A DNA stretch of 64,000 nucleotides from Blasia pusilla (Eukaryota > Marchantiophyta > Marchantiopsida > Blasiales), in NCBI GenBank assembly GCA_050084515.1, contig CM114272.1:18972001-19036000 (forward strand), written 5' to 3'. The notes below the pieces were generated by a model. It saw nothing but the letters and a program-made list of their open reading frames with translations, was not told the origin of the DNA and made no database searches. The position numbers were made by a program, and so were the translations under genes. Positions 49,284 to 61,704 of the stretch are shown here, one piece after another; within the stretch, counting starts at the first letter, position 1; each line of letters begins with the position of its first letter.

Positions 49284-50909
49284 ATAAGTGTTAAAGCATC
49301 CCAACAACCGTCCCGACCCAGCAAGAAGATACTCACGTGTTCATGGCATGCATTTCCATCTCCACCGTCGCCATGTGATGAGGGAATGGGTGAAGGACCA
49401 CTGCCTTCACTCAAAAATGTGCCTCCAAGGAGTTGGGCCGCTCCTCCGCAAACTTGGTCCATGCCATGAACCTGTGATTTCCATCCCAGATGAAGAAATG
49501 CAGATTCCTCATCCACCTGAATTCCGTGCCCTCCACTTGCCTTCTGAAATCCTGGTCTCTCATCCTCCAGAATGTGTCGAGCTTTTCCAAGTCCTCCTCC
49601 GTAACCAGAGCTTGGGTTCCATGCTGGTCGTAAGGCTGAACATAGAAGGGAGGAAAGTTGTTGACGTAGGATGCTGTCGCCGCCGAATGTTTAAGCTTCG
49701 CGATGTCCTCGTCGGACTGAATTTCGCGGACGTATTCCATTGTCCGCAATCGGCAGAGTGGAATCCTCGGGGCGTTGTGGCCCTCCATGAGTGCCATATG
49801 CTTTACCACCTGTCAGAACCGGGACAAGATCAATAAGCTACACTGAATTCCCAATGAATTGCAATTCACATAATTCAAAAAACCCAGATCCTCTCTTACC
49901 CGCTCGAAAATTGGGTCGGTTTCTTGACCAGCCAACTTATCTGAGACAGAAGCTGGAAAATCGACTGGGAACTCGTCGATCCGATAGAGGTCGATGTCTT
50001 CCGCCGGGCTTGGAGACGAGAAGGACCGCTCTCCGGCTTCTTCGGCAATGTCCACCATCTCCACAGTGGCGGTCCTCATGACCTCGTCGTCCGTGATTTG
50101 AACTTCTGGCGTTTCCACTAGGTTGATTGTGTCCCCGGACTTCATCAGGGACATTTCCTGCATCTCAACACTTTCGGTTGGACGGGCAGGGCTATCGTCA
50201 ATGGCTATCGCTTTTTCCCTCCTTGCTTTAGCCAATTCTGCTCTCCTCACCGACGCGTCCAGACGCTTATTTTCTCTCTTTTCGTCGGCGATCCTTTTCT
50301 TCAAGGCCTGCGACGTCTCAGCCTCTGCGTTCTGTTTATCGAGTGCCTCTTGAACAGGTCTCGCAAGAAGCTCCTGGTTGTGCATCTCCGCTTCCCTTTC
50401 CCGCTCCTCGATTTCCTGTTGCCTAATTTTATTCGCCGAACGAGGCCCTGGAGATGCGGACGCAGGAGTCCTAATGGACTTCGGAGTGAAGCTCCCAGAC
50501 TTGTTGGCTTGTGATTTTTTCCTCGTCATTTTTTCCGGAAATGCCTCCACCTATGTCCACGATGAATCCCTTGATCAGCCGCCTTGCTGATGTCGAGATG
50601 AGTCGCCTTGATGGGTAGCTCGAATCGTCTCGCGATCGTTCAGTTGAACCGTCTCGCTCTCGTTCGGTCGAACCGTCTCGCACTCGTTCCCTCCTATCGA
50701 CTCGCGATGACTCGCCGTGTGAAACACCCCTTGGTATCTGATCAACTGCTGCGCGGCAGAGTGAGGAATGGAGATCGCGAAATGAGAAACCGGAAAGGAG
50801 CGATTTCTGCCCTATTTACACTTTTCTAGCCGTTGGGCTGACCGTTGGGTCCCGGCGTCCGTTCGACGGCGACGTGTCGGAGGTTACAGAAGTCCGGAGG
50901 TGAAAAATG

Positions 50910-51454
50910 GCAACCCGTCGGAGTTCAACAGGTTGCACGCCTCCGCCATCCTAGGTACGTCGCCACGTGCGTGAGCAACCCGTCGGAGACCGACGGGTTG
51001 AGTGCCTCCGTCGTCTTCGGACCAGAACGTGAGGTACCCGCGCAACTCGTCAGAGACCGACATGTTGCGCGCCTCCGCCGTGTTTGGGATGGGAACAGGA
51101 CGTACCCAGGCAATCCGTCGGAGACCGTTGGGTTGCACGCTTCCCTCGTCAAGGGTTAAGAACGCGGGCTTCCCGCGCAAGTCGTCGGAGTCTGACAGGT
51201 TGCACACTTCATGTAAGCACCACAAGGCGAGGCCCTTGCGCAACCCGTTGGAGGGCGACGGGTTGCACGACTCGCCGTCTTTGGGCAAATAGGTGCGGCA
51301 CCCGCGGAACTCGTCGGGAACAGACGGTTTGCATGCCTCCGGAATCTTCGGGCAAGAAGGAGCGGTATCCGAGCAACTCGTCGGAGAGCGACGGGTTGCC
51401 CGCTTCGACCATGTTTGGCAGAAGCGTGCAACCCGTCCGAAGCCGACGGGTTGC
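50910..51454. repeat. 27-bp palindrome family, cluster 4 (between the divergent genes)
   Basis: Nine members start at 50910, 50974, 51042, 51110, 51177, 51240, 51306, 51373 and 51428, i.e. every 55-68 bp. The spacers are themselves diverged copies of one sequence (CGCCTCCGxCGTCTTxGG ... GTACCCG), so this is a satellite of about 66-bp period. It lies between the start codons of the two divergent genes, where their promoters should be. Confidence 0.9.
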
Positions 51455-51740
51455 AGGCTTTGATTAGCTTGTGGTAATTTTTTAGGTACCAGGACTCCGA
51501 CGGGTTCCAACAAAATGAAGTGTGCTTTGCAACCCTTTGTTTCCCAAATCCGGTAACACATTGCAACAGAATTGAATCTGTTGTTATAGAATTGGATCCA
51601 TTGTGTCAGACAATGTCACCTACCGAATTCATCTTGTTAGTAAAAATCTGTCTGGAGTATCTATTTTCCTATTCACTATAAATTAAACATTCTCATTCTC
51701 ATTCTCATTCTCACCCTCCTCCCGTACGAAATCTCTGGAA

Positions 51741-54700
51741 ATGGATAATTATGTTAAGCTCACTTGTGGCAGCCATCTGGCGGCCCTTCCTCAATCAAAA
51801 ATCATTCGACCCCAAGCTCGTGAGTCTTTCATAGCAATGGATGAAAATTTTATGTCTGTTCGATTTCTTCTCCAAATTGGAACCATCTTTGTATCCACAG
51901 ATATTAGGATGGACGGTACGGAAGACATAATAGGTGAGACGGTCCAGCCAATGACCTCAGACCGTAAAGTATGGAATCTCCTACCTATAGCAAATGGTCA
52001 ATACAGAGTTTACGGCGTGCCCCTGAATTCGTCTGTTTCCCAAGTAGACGGTCTAGAATTTCCTAGTGCTCCGAGCTCTACGTTTGCAACTCCAAGCCGC
52101 ATGTGAGATCCGGCCGACTCCAACCGACGCTCGTAACAATGTTGTTCTTCCTGAAGAGATTTCGGATGTTATCAACCTCAAAGGATCTGGTTTCGGACAC
52201 CAATCGGGCCTCTGTCCCCGCCTACCGTTCCTCTTGCAAGTATCAGGCAATAGTTTGCTTTCGTCTCGGCCTTGAAAATGTTCAAGCACATTCTTGTCGC
52301 ATTTCAGCCGCCGCCCACGCACGATGGTAATTGCATTTTGAGTTGCCTCCACTTGCTGCTCTTGCTCAAAAGAAGGATGGAGGACGCTGAAGGGTATGGA
52401 CGAAAAGTCGATTGTCATCGATGGTGCAGGCTTCAACGGACTAGTGCTTCAATTCCAGATGGTCCTTGGATTGTCTCCCGTCGCCAATGCGTGGGAGCCT
52501 TGGAGTGTAGGATTCCAGGATGCCCGTATCTAGAGCGCAACGGGTGAGTCAATACGTCGCAATTCCCTCCCAAGAATGCGGAAACTCCATACGAGGTCGG
52601 TGCCACCATACCGCCGGGAGGCCATCGATGTCCTCATTGTCAGGCATCGCCCTTCTGCGTTGGAGCGTGTCCTGCATACATATTTTTCATTGTCCACGAC
52701 TTGGGCTCCACGTCAGAGTACACAAGGCTGGCAGTTCATGTTGGCTCCCACACTCATCCTGTGACCGATGCAATTCAAAGACACATCAAGGAGGATGTGG
52801 CCAAGAAAGTAGCCGAGGACTACAGAAACTCTCCGGGTTCAAAGCCCGGAGTGATCAAGCTCACAACCGCATCACAAATTTGTGAACAATTGCTTGGAAT
52901 CCCTGGACAGGGCGAGATCACGGCGGTTGAGGAGAAACAACTCTGGGAAAATCTCGCATTTCTCGCTGATCCTGAATGCTTCCGGAATTTGATGCGTCAA
53001 ATACGAGTTCTGGATGGAAAGACGGCCGAAATGGATGCCATCGCCAGAATCAAGGCCAACTCAAGATTTCCATTCATTCAGAGATGGCAGTTCATGGGCC
53101 AAGGAGGCGAGGGATCCAGGGCCTATGTCTTCAAAATGTCAACGACAGGTCCGTCGAGTGGCCTCGATCTTATAGATCGAATGAGGGAAGGGGAAGATCT
53201 TTACGGGAGCAGGGTAAGCTTTGATATTTGCTACAGAGTGCTGAACGGATGGTTGACGATGGGTGCTTACGTTTATGACCATGTGGAGAAGGGACTCAAA
53301 ACTATATTTGTTTGTGAAGTAAAGGCCGAAGACGTTGGCAGTTTGAAGATGTGCTGGTTACTCTTATTGGAGGTGGTGAAGGAAAACAAAAGGCCACCTC
53401 CGGAAATTTATGGGTTCATGGCAGACAATGCACAACCTGGGTGGATTGCTATCCGGGAAGTGTTCTGGGATGGAGAGGTTCAACCGAAGAGGGAAAGGTC
53501 GGATGCTTTCCATTGGCAACAGTCTGTGACCCGGTATACCAAATCTTGCATCAAGGAGAATAAGAGGACAGGGCATGTCACTCTACTCCAACGCTGCAAG
53601 GACAACAAAACCTTAAAGTAGGCCATGGAATTCCAGGAAGAACTTCATGGGTGGTGGAGGAAGCATGCGATTGAGGGGAAGTACAAAGAGTTCTCCTCTT
53701 GGTTGAGTTGGTGGACTGTACGTATGAGACAATGGGGAAACTTCATGCGGCACGTGAGTTCACTATTTTGTCTTGTCAAGCTCACGCTGAGAATTTTTTG
53801 TAAAGTTGTAGCTCAGGGTGAGAAGCGTGGGAACTATATGGATTTCAAACCCAAGAAACCAAGCAAGCTGTCGGGTGCGACGGGTTGCCCGAGTATGCAA
53901 CCCGACGGAAACCGACGGGCTGCATCCAAATTTTTGGTGCAACCCGAGTGTGCAACCCGTCGGGACCCGATGGGTCACAGAGTCGTTCATGGGATGCCTC
54001 GGCCTTGCAACCCGTCTGGTTCCGACGGTTTGCAGTAGGTGGGTTTAAGGTTACAACCCGACGGGTCGTAGAGTCGTTCATGGGATGCCTCGGGCCTGCA
54101 ACCCGTCTGGTTCCGACAGGTCGCTTATTGCTTTGAACACTGAGTTATTTTCATTCCCTTCTAACATTGCCGTCGTTGCAGGGATTGAACGTTCATGAAA
54201 ATGCCCTCTGCCCCAACACAAGTGGAGCAGAAAGTGTTCCTTCCTCTTGGAGGTCGTCACAAGCATGCCAATGAATTCCACTTGTGGAGGCATGCCAACA
54301 AGACCAGGCAAGAGGAATGCTACGATCTCTGACATCTCATATCTTCCTCACAAAAGGCATAACAAAAGGAAAGGGCCGTCGATCTCACGAGCTCTATGTC
54401 GGGAGGTGTGAGATCTCGGTGATGAAAAATGTATGTGGAAGCCTTCAACCGGTGCGTAGTTGGAACTCCACTCGAGCAAGACGTACACATAGGTGGGGAT
54501 ATTCATGGGCGGGTTTCAAGGCGTCCCATGAGATGGTGGTAGAGCGGTCGGCGAGACTCGTGGAGACCAGATAAGTATCTTGACTTGAGCGGTGAAGAGG
54601 CGAGATCGAGAACTAATCCGGTGATTGATTTGGATGAGGAAATTACGCCGCCCAAGTATTCGGGGATCCCGGACCCGTCCCAAATCCGTAATGGAGTTAC

Positions 54701-55570
54701 TTCTCCAAAATCAGTGAATATTTTATTTCAAAAGCCCTCCGTTGCTGGAAGTTCGCAACATCCTATCACTGGGGTGGTTCAACAATATGGGATTCTGGTA
54801 ATGGAGGTGGATTGCAACCTAAAACGGTGGCATATATCTCGGAGCAACCCAGGACGTGATGGCATTAGGAGAGCATGCGGCACTTTCCTAAATAAGAACT
54901 ATACAAGGACTGGACGACCACTGCCTGGGTTTTGGGGACTCAAAACCTTTGATCGTTTCACGAGGACCGGGGATCAATTGAAGTACTTCTTCTGCCCAAA
55001 TCAATCTTGCGCTTTCCGGAAGTCTTATCCGGCTGCCATTGGAGCTCCCGGGAATACCCCCACGATTTGGCCCATCGCCACAGGTACGAACTGCACTCAA
55101 GACGAAGTGGACAATCTTACAAGTGACGGTTTCAGACTCGTAGACGGGGGAAGTTCGAAGCATGTTCGCATTATAGAGACCTTCGCATTTCGTATTCAAC
55201 CCAAGATTGATGTCAACATGTACCCTGAGAAGGTGGATGATCTCAATCCATTATTTCTGTTTGAGTCTAGAAATGGGGTGAAGAGAAACAGAATGTGTAG
55301 GCCAACGGTGGAGAGAGCAAAGTGAATTCCATCAGCTCGGGAGGCAAAAATGGAGATCATTGCCACGAAAGATGTCTTGAGTGGCAATGGAATAGGAAGG
55401 ATGTATTGGGTCGAGGAACAAAGATTTGTAAATTCAAGTGTCACAGGGGTGTATGTGGTGCACATCTGTTGCTTTCCCACATGTTCATGTGATGACTTTG
55501 TCAAAGAGAGACAAGTGGCAAAAGGTATTTCCTTGTAAGCACATGTACTATGTGTTGGTAGTTTTAAGAG
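51741..55570 (+). pseudogene. MULE (Mutator-like) transposase with SWIM zinc finger, broken
   Basis: It starts MDNYVKLTCGSHLAAL. A Cys/His module follows (CRIPGCPYLERN, stop TGA at 52545, HRCPHCQASPFCVGACPA ... HVGSHTHPV), like the WRKY/GCM-type fingers of MULE proteins. The catalytic region runs through 52701-53755: VSFDICYRVLNGWLTMG, TIFVCEVKAEDVGS, EIYGFMADNAQPGWIAI, RSDAFHWQQSVTRYTK, then after an in-frame TAG at 53619 SSWLSWWTVRMRQWGNFMR. A donor GTGAGT near 53755 and acceptor TTGCAG near 54180 remove an intron full of palindromes. The C-terminal part (54585-55570) has a Cys-rich segment (FFCPNQSCAFRKSYP). It ends in a SWIM finger, CSCDDFVKERQ ... CKHMYYVLV, split by a frameshift near 55530. 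Early exons (52080-52400) are frameshifted and could not be joined. It would cut and paste the element by a DDE mechanism. Confidence 0.72.
53863..54124. repeat. 27-bp palindrome family, cluster 5 (intron of the transposase gene)
   Basis: Five members near 53863, 53897, 53952, 54007 and 54098. The segment TCGTTCATGGGATGCCTCGG(G/C)C between members is duplicated (about 53983 and 54073). Confidence 0.85.
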
Positions 55571-55826
55571 AGTCGGAGGTAGGAGTATGAATCCACCAAC
55601 CAGTCATCCCTCAAAGAAGTGCGAAGTATTTTAAACAAACCACTTTGAGGATGCAAAATGAGGTTTTAGATTGTACTTTTATTTTTCCTCAACCTTCAAT
55701 TTGAGCTTGAACTCTATTAAGCCCGGGGCAAATGATAGATTTTTTCGAGACCTTGGATGGAAAAAGTGATTGGTTCCACACTTATGATTCCACTCATTTT
55801 TCAGTTTTCTAAATTTTGTGCAATTT

Positions 55827-55853
55827 GCAACTCGTCGGACTCAGAGGGGTTGC
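55827..55853. repeat. 27-bp palindrome family, rightmost member
   Basis: GCAACTCGTCGGA followed by CTCAGAGGGGTTGC: one arm partly decayed. It marks the right-hand limit of the palindrome field, about 280 bp downstream of the transposase SWIM finger. Confidence 0.75.
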
Positions 55854-56090
55854 CAAAATATGGAAGAGGAAAAAAAAACTGTGGGACTGCTTAATAAATG
55901 AACAAAAAAGTACAAAAAAATTCACACAAAAAGTTTCCTCTCTTCAACCCAACGGAAACTCTCTTCAAAAAAAAGTATATATTTCGGTTGAAGGTAGTTT
56001 CCTCTCTCCTCTCTCCTCTCTTCCTCTCTTCCTCTCCTCTTACCGCACCTATGTTGTGACTGCCACACTCGCAAATTTGCGTTGCAAGTG

Positions 56091-57396
<1,306 letters not shown>

Positions 57397-57401
57397 TAGG
57401 C

Positions 57402-57905
57402 TGTCACGTCTTTTAGGATAGATCGGTGAGATATAGTAGAGCGCCTTCGTGAGTAGTGCAAGACAGGATCAGTAGGTCGAGGATGATCTATTGAGACCCC
57501 GGGAAACCTGAGAGAGCAAGTTTCCCCTTCATTTCGATTCATTTGGAGCCATATTGAAGAACTTACTATTTTAGGTAAGTAACATTTTGAGTATATGATC
57601 GAATTTATATTTTTGGTAAGTGGTCCTTAACCTCCTACATCAGGTCAAGAGTCAAGGAGGTGACTTGGAAGAATAGGTTACCATGGAGAGAGCTTGGGAG
57701 AGGGGATGGGTATACCTCAAGGAGAGAGAGCTTGAGAGCTCATTCTCTCTTTGTTGAATCTCTTGGCATAAGGCGGCGGAGCTATGGTCCCTTGCCTTGT
57801 GAGTGTAACCCAAGCCTCTCATTAGGAGAGTGGGTTTGGTTTGACATGAGAGAGAGTGCACACCTTTGAGAGCTATGGTGTGAGATGGTGTGGAGAGAGA
57901 TGGTG
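57402..57905 (+). promoter_or_regulatory. Module A of copy 2
   Basis: It has the sharp TGTCACG start next to unrelated (CT)n DNA, confirming this as the element's true 5' end. The TATA-like box is decayed (CATATTGAAG). The end is fused by deletion to leader sequence (GTGTGGAAGAATGGCGCG). Confidence 0.7.
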
Positions 57906-59121
57906 TGGAAGAATGGCGCGTGGAAGCGCTGCCCCATTTCTGATAGGGATTGATTATGGGGGTGGATTGCCCCATGCTGATGCTTTCGAGAGCACCATGT
58001 AGGTTGTTGATTTGTATTTTTACAGGTTTTATATTTTCGTTGGGAGAAATCAGCGTGCAAGCGCTGCTGAATTTTGTGTAGGAGAAAGAGGCATTGGGCT
58101 TTACGAAAATCCCTGTCAGTTTTTACTCAAATGTTCGATTTTAAATATTTTTTGACACTGTCCTAGATCGTGAAGTTTTGCACGCTGTGCAACAAACGAT
58201 GCACAATTTGGAGTTGCGAGCAAAAAGTGATGGTCAATCTTGCAAAATTGCAATTGCTAGGCAATTTTTAGGGTTAAATTATTCAAACCTTAAACCAGCC
58301 GCCACGCCCGCGGCGGCCGTCGCCGTCATAGTCACCGTCCATGATCCGCCATCAATGATTAACCATCACCGTTTATGGTCAACCCTTACCATTATCGGTC
58401 AACCGTCACCGTCAACAGTCCACTATCCGTTGTCCACCCTTTGGTTGCTATTGCCGTTGTTACAGAGTGGAGGGTCTTCTACGACGTTGATTGATTCTCT
58501 GACTTGCGTCGCCACCACATACTTTGTTTTGGCCGCCACCGTCATCATAGTTTAGTCATTGACCAGTGATGGCAGATGAATTCTAGTTATGATGTTTGAG
58601 TTGTGATTCATGCTGCCATGTTGTGATTGGTATCCGCTCAACGATGATCGAGGACCGTGCTGTGACGCCCGTAGCCGCAACGCGCCGCCAATTACTGCAA
58701 TGCGCCGCTCGTGGCTGCATCGCACCATCTCGATTGCGGAGCCGCACCGTCATTATGGAGTAGACTATGGGTTTTTTGTTGATTGAGGAGGGTATGCCGC
58801 CGAGTGTCGCATCTCACCATTGAGGGCCCTGCCGTTCGTAGCCGTTCCGTGCCGCCTGCAACGCCGCACCGTTCTGCTGGAACCGCATTGTCTATCGCGG
58901 AGTTTTGAGCAGCGTCTATACGAAAGGAGTATGACTTGCTGAGGGGCACAAGGGTCATCACGGCGTCCGTTGGGGACTTTGAGAGGTGAGGTGGTGAACC
59001 CGAGAGTAGCTCTAGAGGTTTTAGGCGGAGTGGCGCAAGGTTTTGAGGATCTCCACGTGAGGGACCATCTCGACTTCCTTCTGTGTCATCGTGAGACGAG
59101 AGGGAGGGTGTAGAGGAGTTT
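57906..59121 (+). other. Leader of copy 2
   Basis: Shared with copy 1 but shorter. It includes the TCACCGTCAA minisatellite (58320-58425) and lacks part of the segment before gag. Confidence 0.6.
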
Positions 59122-60590
59122 ATGAGCACATCGCCACACATTGTGAGTGGTCCTACTAGTTGGGTGTACGAGATGGACGACCGAGGTAGAGGACCGCGTA
59201 GGTTTTCAGGTGCAGTAGGTACGTTTGAGTTGCATGATTTCATAACACAGTTTAGGAGTTGGTGCGACTCCCAGCGGGCCACGAACTCTAGAGAGTTCAA
59301 CCCGTTTACAGCATGGAATGGTATGTTCCAACATTTAGAGGGGGCGCCCATGGACGATTACCATGAGTTCTCTTAGAGATATGCACGTGAGATTGAGGCG
59401 TGGAGGCTCTACTATGACCCACATTATGTGTCATGGACGGAGCCATTCCCAGATGAGGAGGAGGAGTTTGGAGAGGCTACTTCCTCTTCCTCTGGTGACG
59501 TTTTAGGAGGGGTCACTCGCACACGAGCAGTTGCACCGTGTATTCAGGTTCGTCCTAGGTTCAACCCTGTGGTGAAGTCCTTTGCTGAATTGAGGGCGAG
59601 CTACCAGGGGGTACAGACGGAGAAGTTGCGGAGCATCCACGACTTCCAGAGGCGCTCGGGTGAGAGTTTTTGTGAGGCTTACACTCGCTTGCGCCGGTTG
59701 ATCAACGTCACTCAAGGGGTGACAGAGGCTTAGGCTATCTTGTCATGGTACGCGATGCTCGACAGGACCCTGCGGATACGGGTGCGGGAGGGGGTGCTTC
59801 TTATGAACACCTCCCCTACGTTGAGAGATGTTTTTAGGACCGTCGAGAACATTGAGCGCAACATGGCGGAGGAGAGCGTAGCCACCATGGGTTCTGGGCG
59901 AGAGTAGTCGCGATTGTCTGCACCACCTATGCAACAACGTGGACTCCGAGATAGGTCGACTGTGGCACCATAAGCTGAGGGAGGATATCAGGAGGCCGGG
60001 CCATAGAGACTTGCGCATTCATATGCGGCTCAGCTGCAGCCGCCTACTATCACTTGTTGGTCATCTCGTGGAGCCCATCATCAGCGCGATTGCACTTGTG
60101 AGGGTCATGGACGTGTGCCTCAGCATGGAGGAGGAGATGGTGCTACACCAGGAGGTTATCAGTGTGACTATTGTCAGAGGTATGGTCATACACGCGCCAA
60201 GTGATTCAATTTACATGCCGAGTTACGTCCTCACCAAGGGCCAGAGAGGGTACCAGAGCGAGTAGCCGGTCCGGGTGGTCCTAGATATCGTGCAACAAGT
60301 GGTCCCGTTGGGGGATGAGGAGGTGGAGCTGCCCGTGGAGGAGGTAGAGTCCTACAACCTAGACGCATCCAGGGAGATTCCGGGCGTGAGGCTAGAATGG
60401 CTGCTCAGATTTATGAACTACAGGAGCAGATTGCCGCTATGGCATTGAGATTACTTGATGCCGGATCCGTGGCATCGACATCATATAGAGCAGCTAGAGA
60501 TATGGAGGATCTTGGTTAGATGTGCGGGGATGCCCAAATGGAGGCAGTTGCAGTTGTGACGCGGAGGGGAAGCGAAGAAACAGACTAGGC
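59122..60590 (+). pseudogene. gag and zinc knuckles of copy 2
   Basis: It keeps the ATG start (MSTSPHIVSGPTSWVYEMDD) lost in copy 1. A TAG after DDYHEFS (AAG in copy 1), a TAG after TQGVTEA (CAG in copy 1) and others interrupt the frame. The second zinc knuckle reads CDYCQRYGHTRAK then TGA, i.e. the fourth ligand Cys codon has become a stop. Confidence 0.78.
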
Positions 60591-60748
60591 TTCTTGAGTC
60601 TTTCACACTGTCCGAGGCTATGAGGACCCTATCGATGGGTCCTGATTAGAGTCCCTGGAGAGTTGGTGATGTTGTTGATGTGCAGGCACAGAGGGCGATG
60701 GGAGAAGAAAGTGCGACGACTCTTAATGGTGATGCTTAGGAGGGGCAT

Positions 60749-61500
60749 GTGTCGAGCTCATTGTTGGGGGCGGCCATCGTTGTGTATCGCGCTCCTTTAT
60801 TTTTTGCTTCCGATGTTATGACGTTGGGGGGTACGCCCGCCAAGGCTTTTCGGCTGGCCGCTACGCTATGTGAGCGTGGAGTTGGAGTTCTTGCATCACG
60901 CACAGAGGTGATTCCAGAGGACGTGATGGACCTGCCCTTGGAGTGGATGCCCGTCCACGTCAGATTCATGGCAGACTGCGGTTGCTAGGATGGCGGAGAT
61001 GCCCGCTCGACCCGCGATAGAGCGTGCCATGGCTTCTCCTAGTGTTGTGTTGCTGGATAATCGAGGAGAGGTCTTCCAGTTGGTGAGTCCCGAAGGTAGA
61101 GCTTTTAGTGTGCAACGTGTCTTGTTGGATTCATGAGCGCAACCCCTGATGTTGGGGAAAGAGTCATTTAGAGGATTGGGCTTCACGAGAGCGGATGTGG
61201 AGTGTTGTCCATTCCGGATACAGACATCCTTGGGTGGAGCGAGTACCACATAGTATATCATTCGACATGAGGTCGTGGTGAGGATTTGCTCAGGACATCC
61301 TATAGATGAGTCCGTGGTGCGAGCCAAGGCGATAGTGACTAATGCAGAGTCCTACAACGTCTTGGTTGGTGGAGCAATGTTATACCCGATAGAGTTTGCA
61401 TTGGAATACTGGGAGGAGTCAACGTCCTACAGACCTGGATAGCAGTGAGGTGATGGGCACCTTAGCTTATTACCCGTTCGATTCATAGGTGCAGTGATCG
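60749..61500 (+). pseudogene. Aspartic protease of copy 2
   Basis: The same frame as copy 1, ending ...RGEVFQLVSPEGRAF, LLDS, TGA (61134-61136), AQPLMLGKESFRGLG. It keeps PLMLG next to the active site. The premature stop replaces the active-site Gly exactly as in copy 1. Confidence 0.72.
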
Positions 61501-61704
61501 AGCAACGGCCAGGAGAGATGGCGACCTTAGCAGCATTTAGTAGTGCCATCACTTGGCCTAGTGATTTGAGTGAGGGACATGTCCATTTGGATGATACCCC
61601 CGTTCCTCACATTTCTATGGAGAGGAGTGTTATGGTAGCGACATCATTCCGTGGAGGAGAGGTGCCGTTGTGGGGCTTGACTCAAGAGCTTCGACGACTG
61701 GCAG

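Larger units (their letters stand above)
45438..50529 (-). pseudogene. ParB-like / beta-class DNA (amino) methyltransferase gene, spliced, broken
   Basis: Exon 1 (50529-49901) starts MTRKKSQANK and encodes a charged coiled coil (QQEIEEREREAE...). Exon 2 (49809-49337), joined in phase 0, carries a ParB/Srx-like block: MEYVREIQSDEDIAKLK ... NLHFFIWDGNHRFMAWTKF, with the DGNHR signature. Exon 3 begins at 48460, joins as THHWIHDCDRVRKVL, shifts frame near 48360, and holds a long helical region. It then reaches methyltransferase motif IV (VDLLIADLPSGL at about 46760-46790; the usual Tyr is Ser) with SYDQIALLFSFCARL. The last exon (from about 45929) has motif I, SSPGDLVFDLVGLSGASI, and LCLEGRQELFDLCKEA, ending ELSDDDE at 45438. 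Motif IV before motif I is the beta-class (N6_N4_Mtase) order, whose members methylate exocyclic amines of A or C. In-frame stops lie at about 49410 (TGA), 47543 and 45666 (TAG). The exon 3/last-exon junction is not resolved in phase. Confidence 0.68.
43570..56090. mobile_element. Compound MULE-type element with divergent transposase and ParB-methyltransferase genes
   Basis: Limits are estimated from the spread of the 27-bp palindrome family (44434-55853) and from purine-rich inverted ends: TAAGAGAGGAGAGGAAGAGA at about 43623 and its near complement at about 56022-56042. The low-complexity ends make the borders uncertain, and no target-site duplication was confirmed. Inside, a minus-strand gene (50529 to 45438) and a plus-strand gene (51741 to 55570) diverge from a 1.2-kb region packed with palindromes. 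Both genes are split by introns that also contain the palindromes, and both have single-base nonsense codons in otherwise preserved frames. This suggests they decayed together as one unit. Confidence 0.6.

Noticed and set aside
50910-51454. Regularly spaced 27-bp repeats resembling a CRISPR array
   Set aside because: The spacers are similar to each other rather than unique, repeats are diverged, related clusters lie in introns, and the surrounding genes are eukaryotic. It is a palindrome-bearing satellite.
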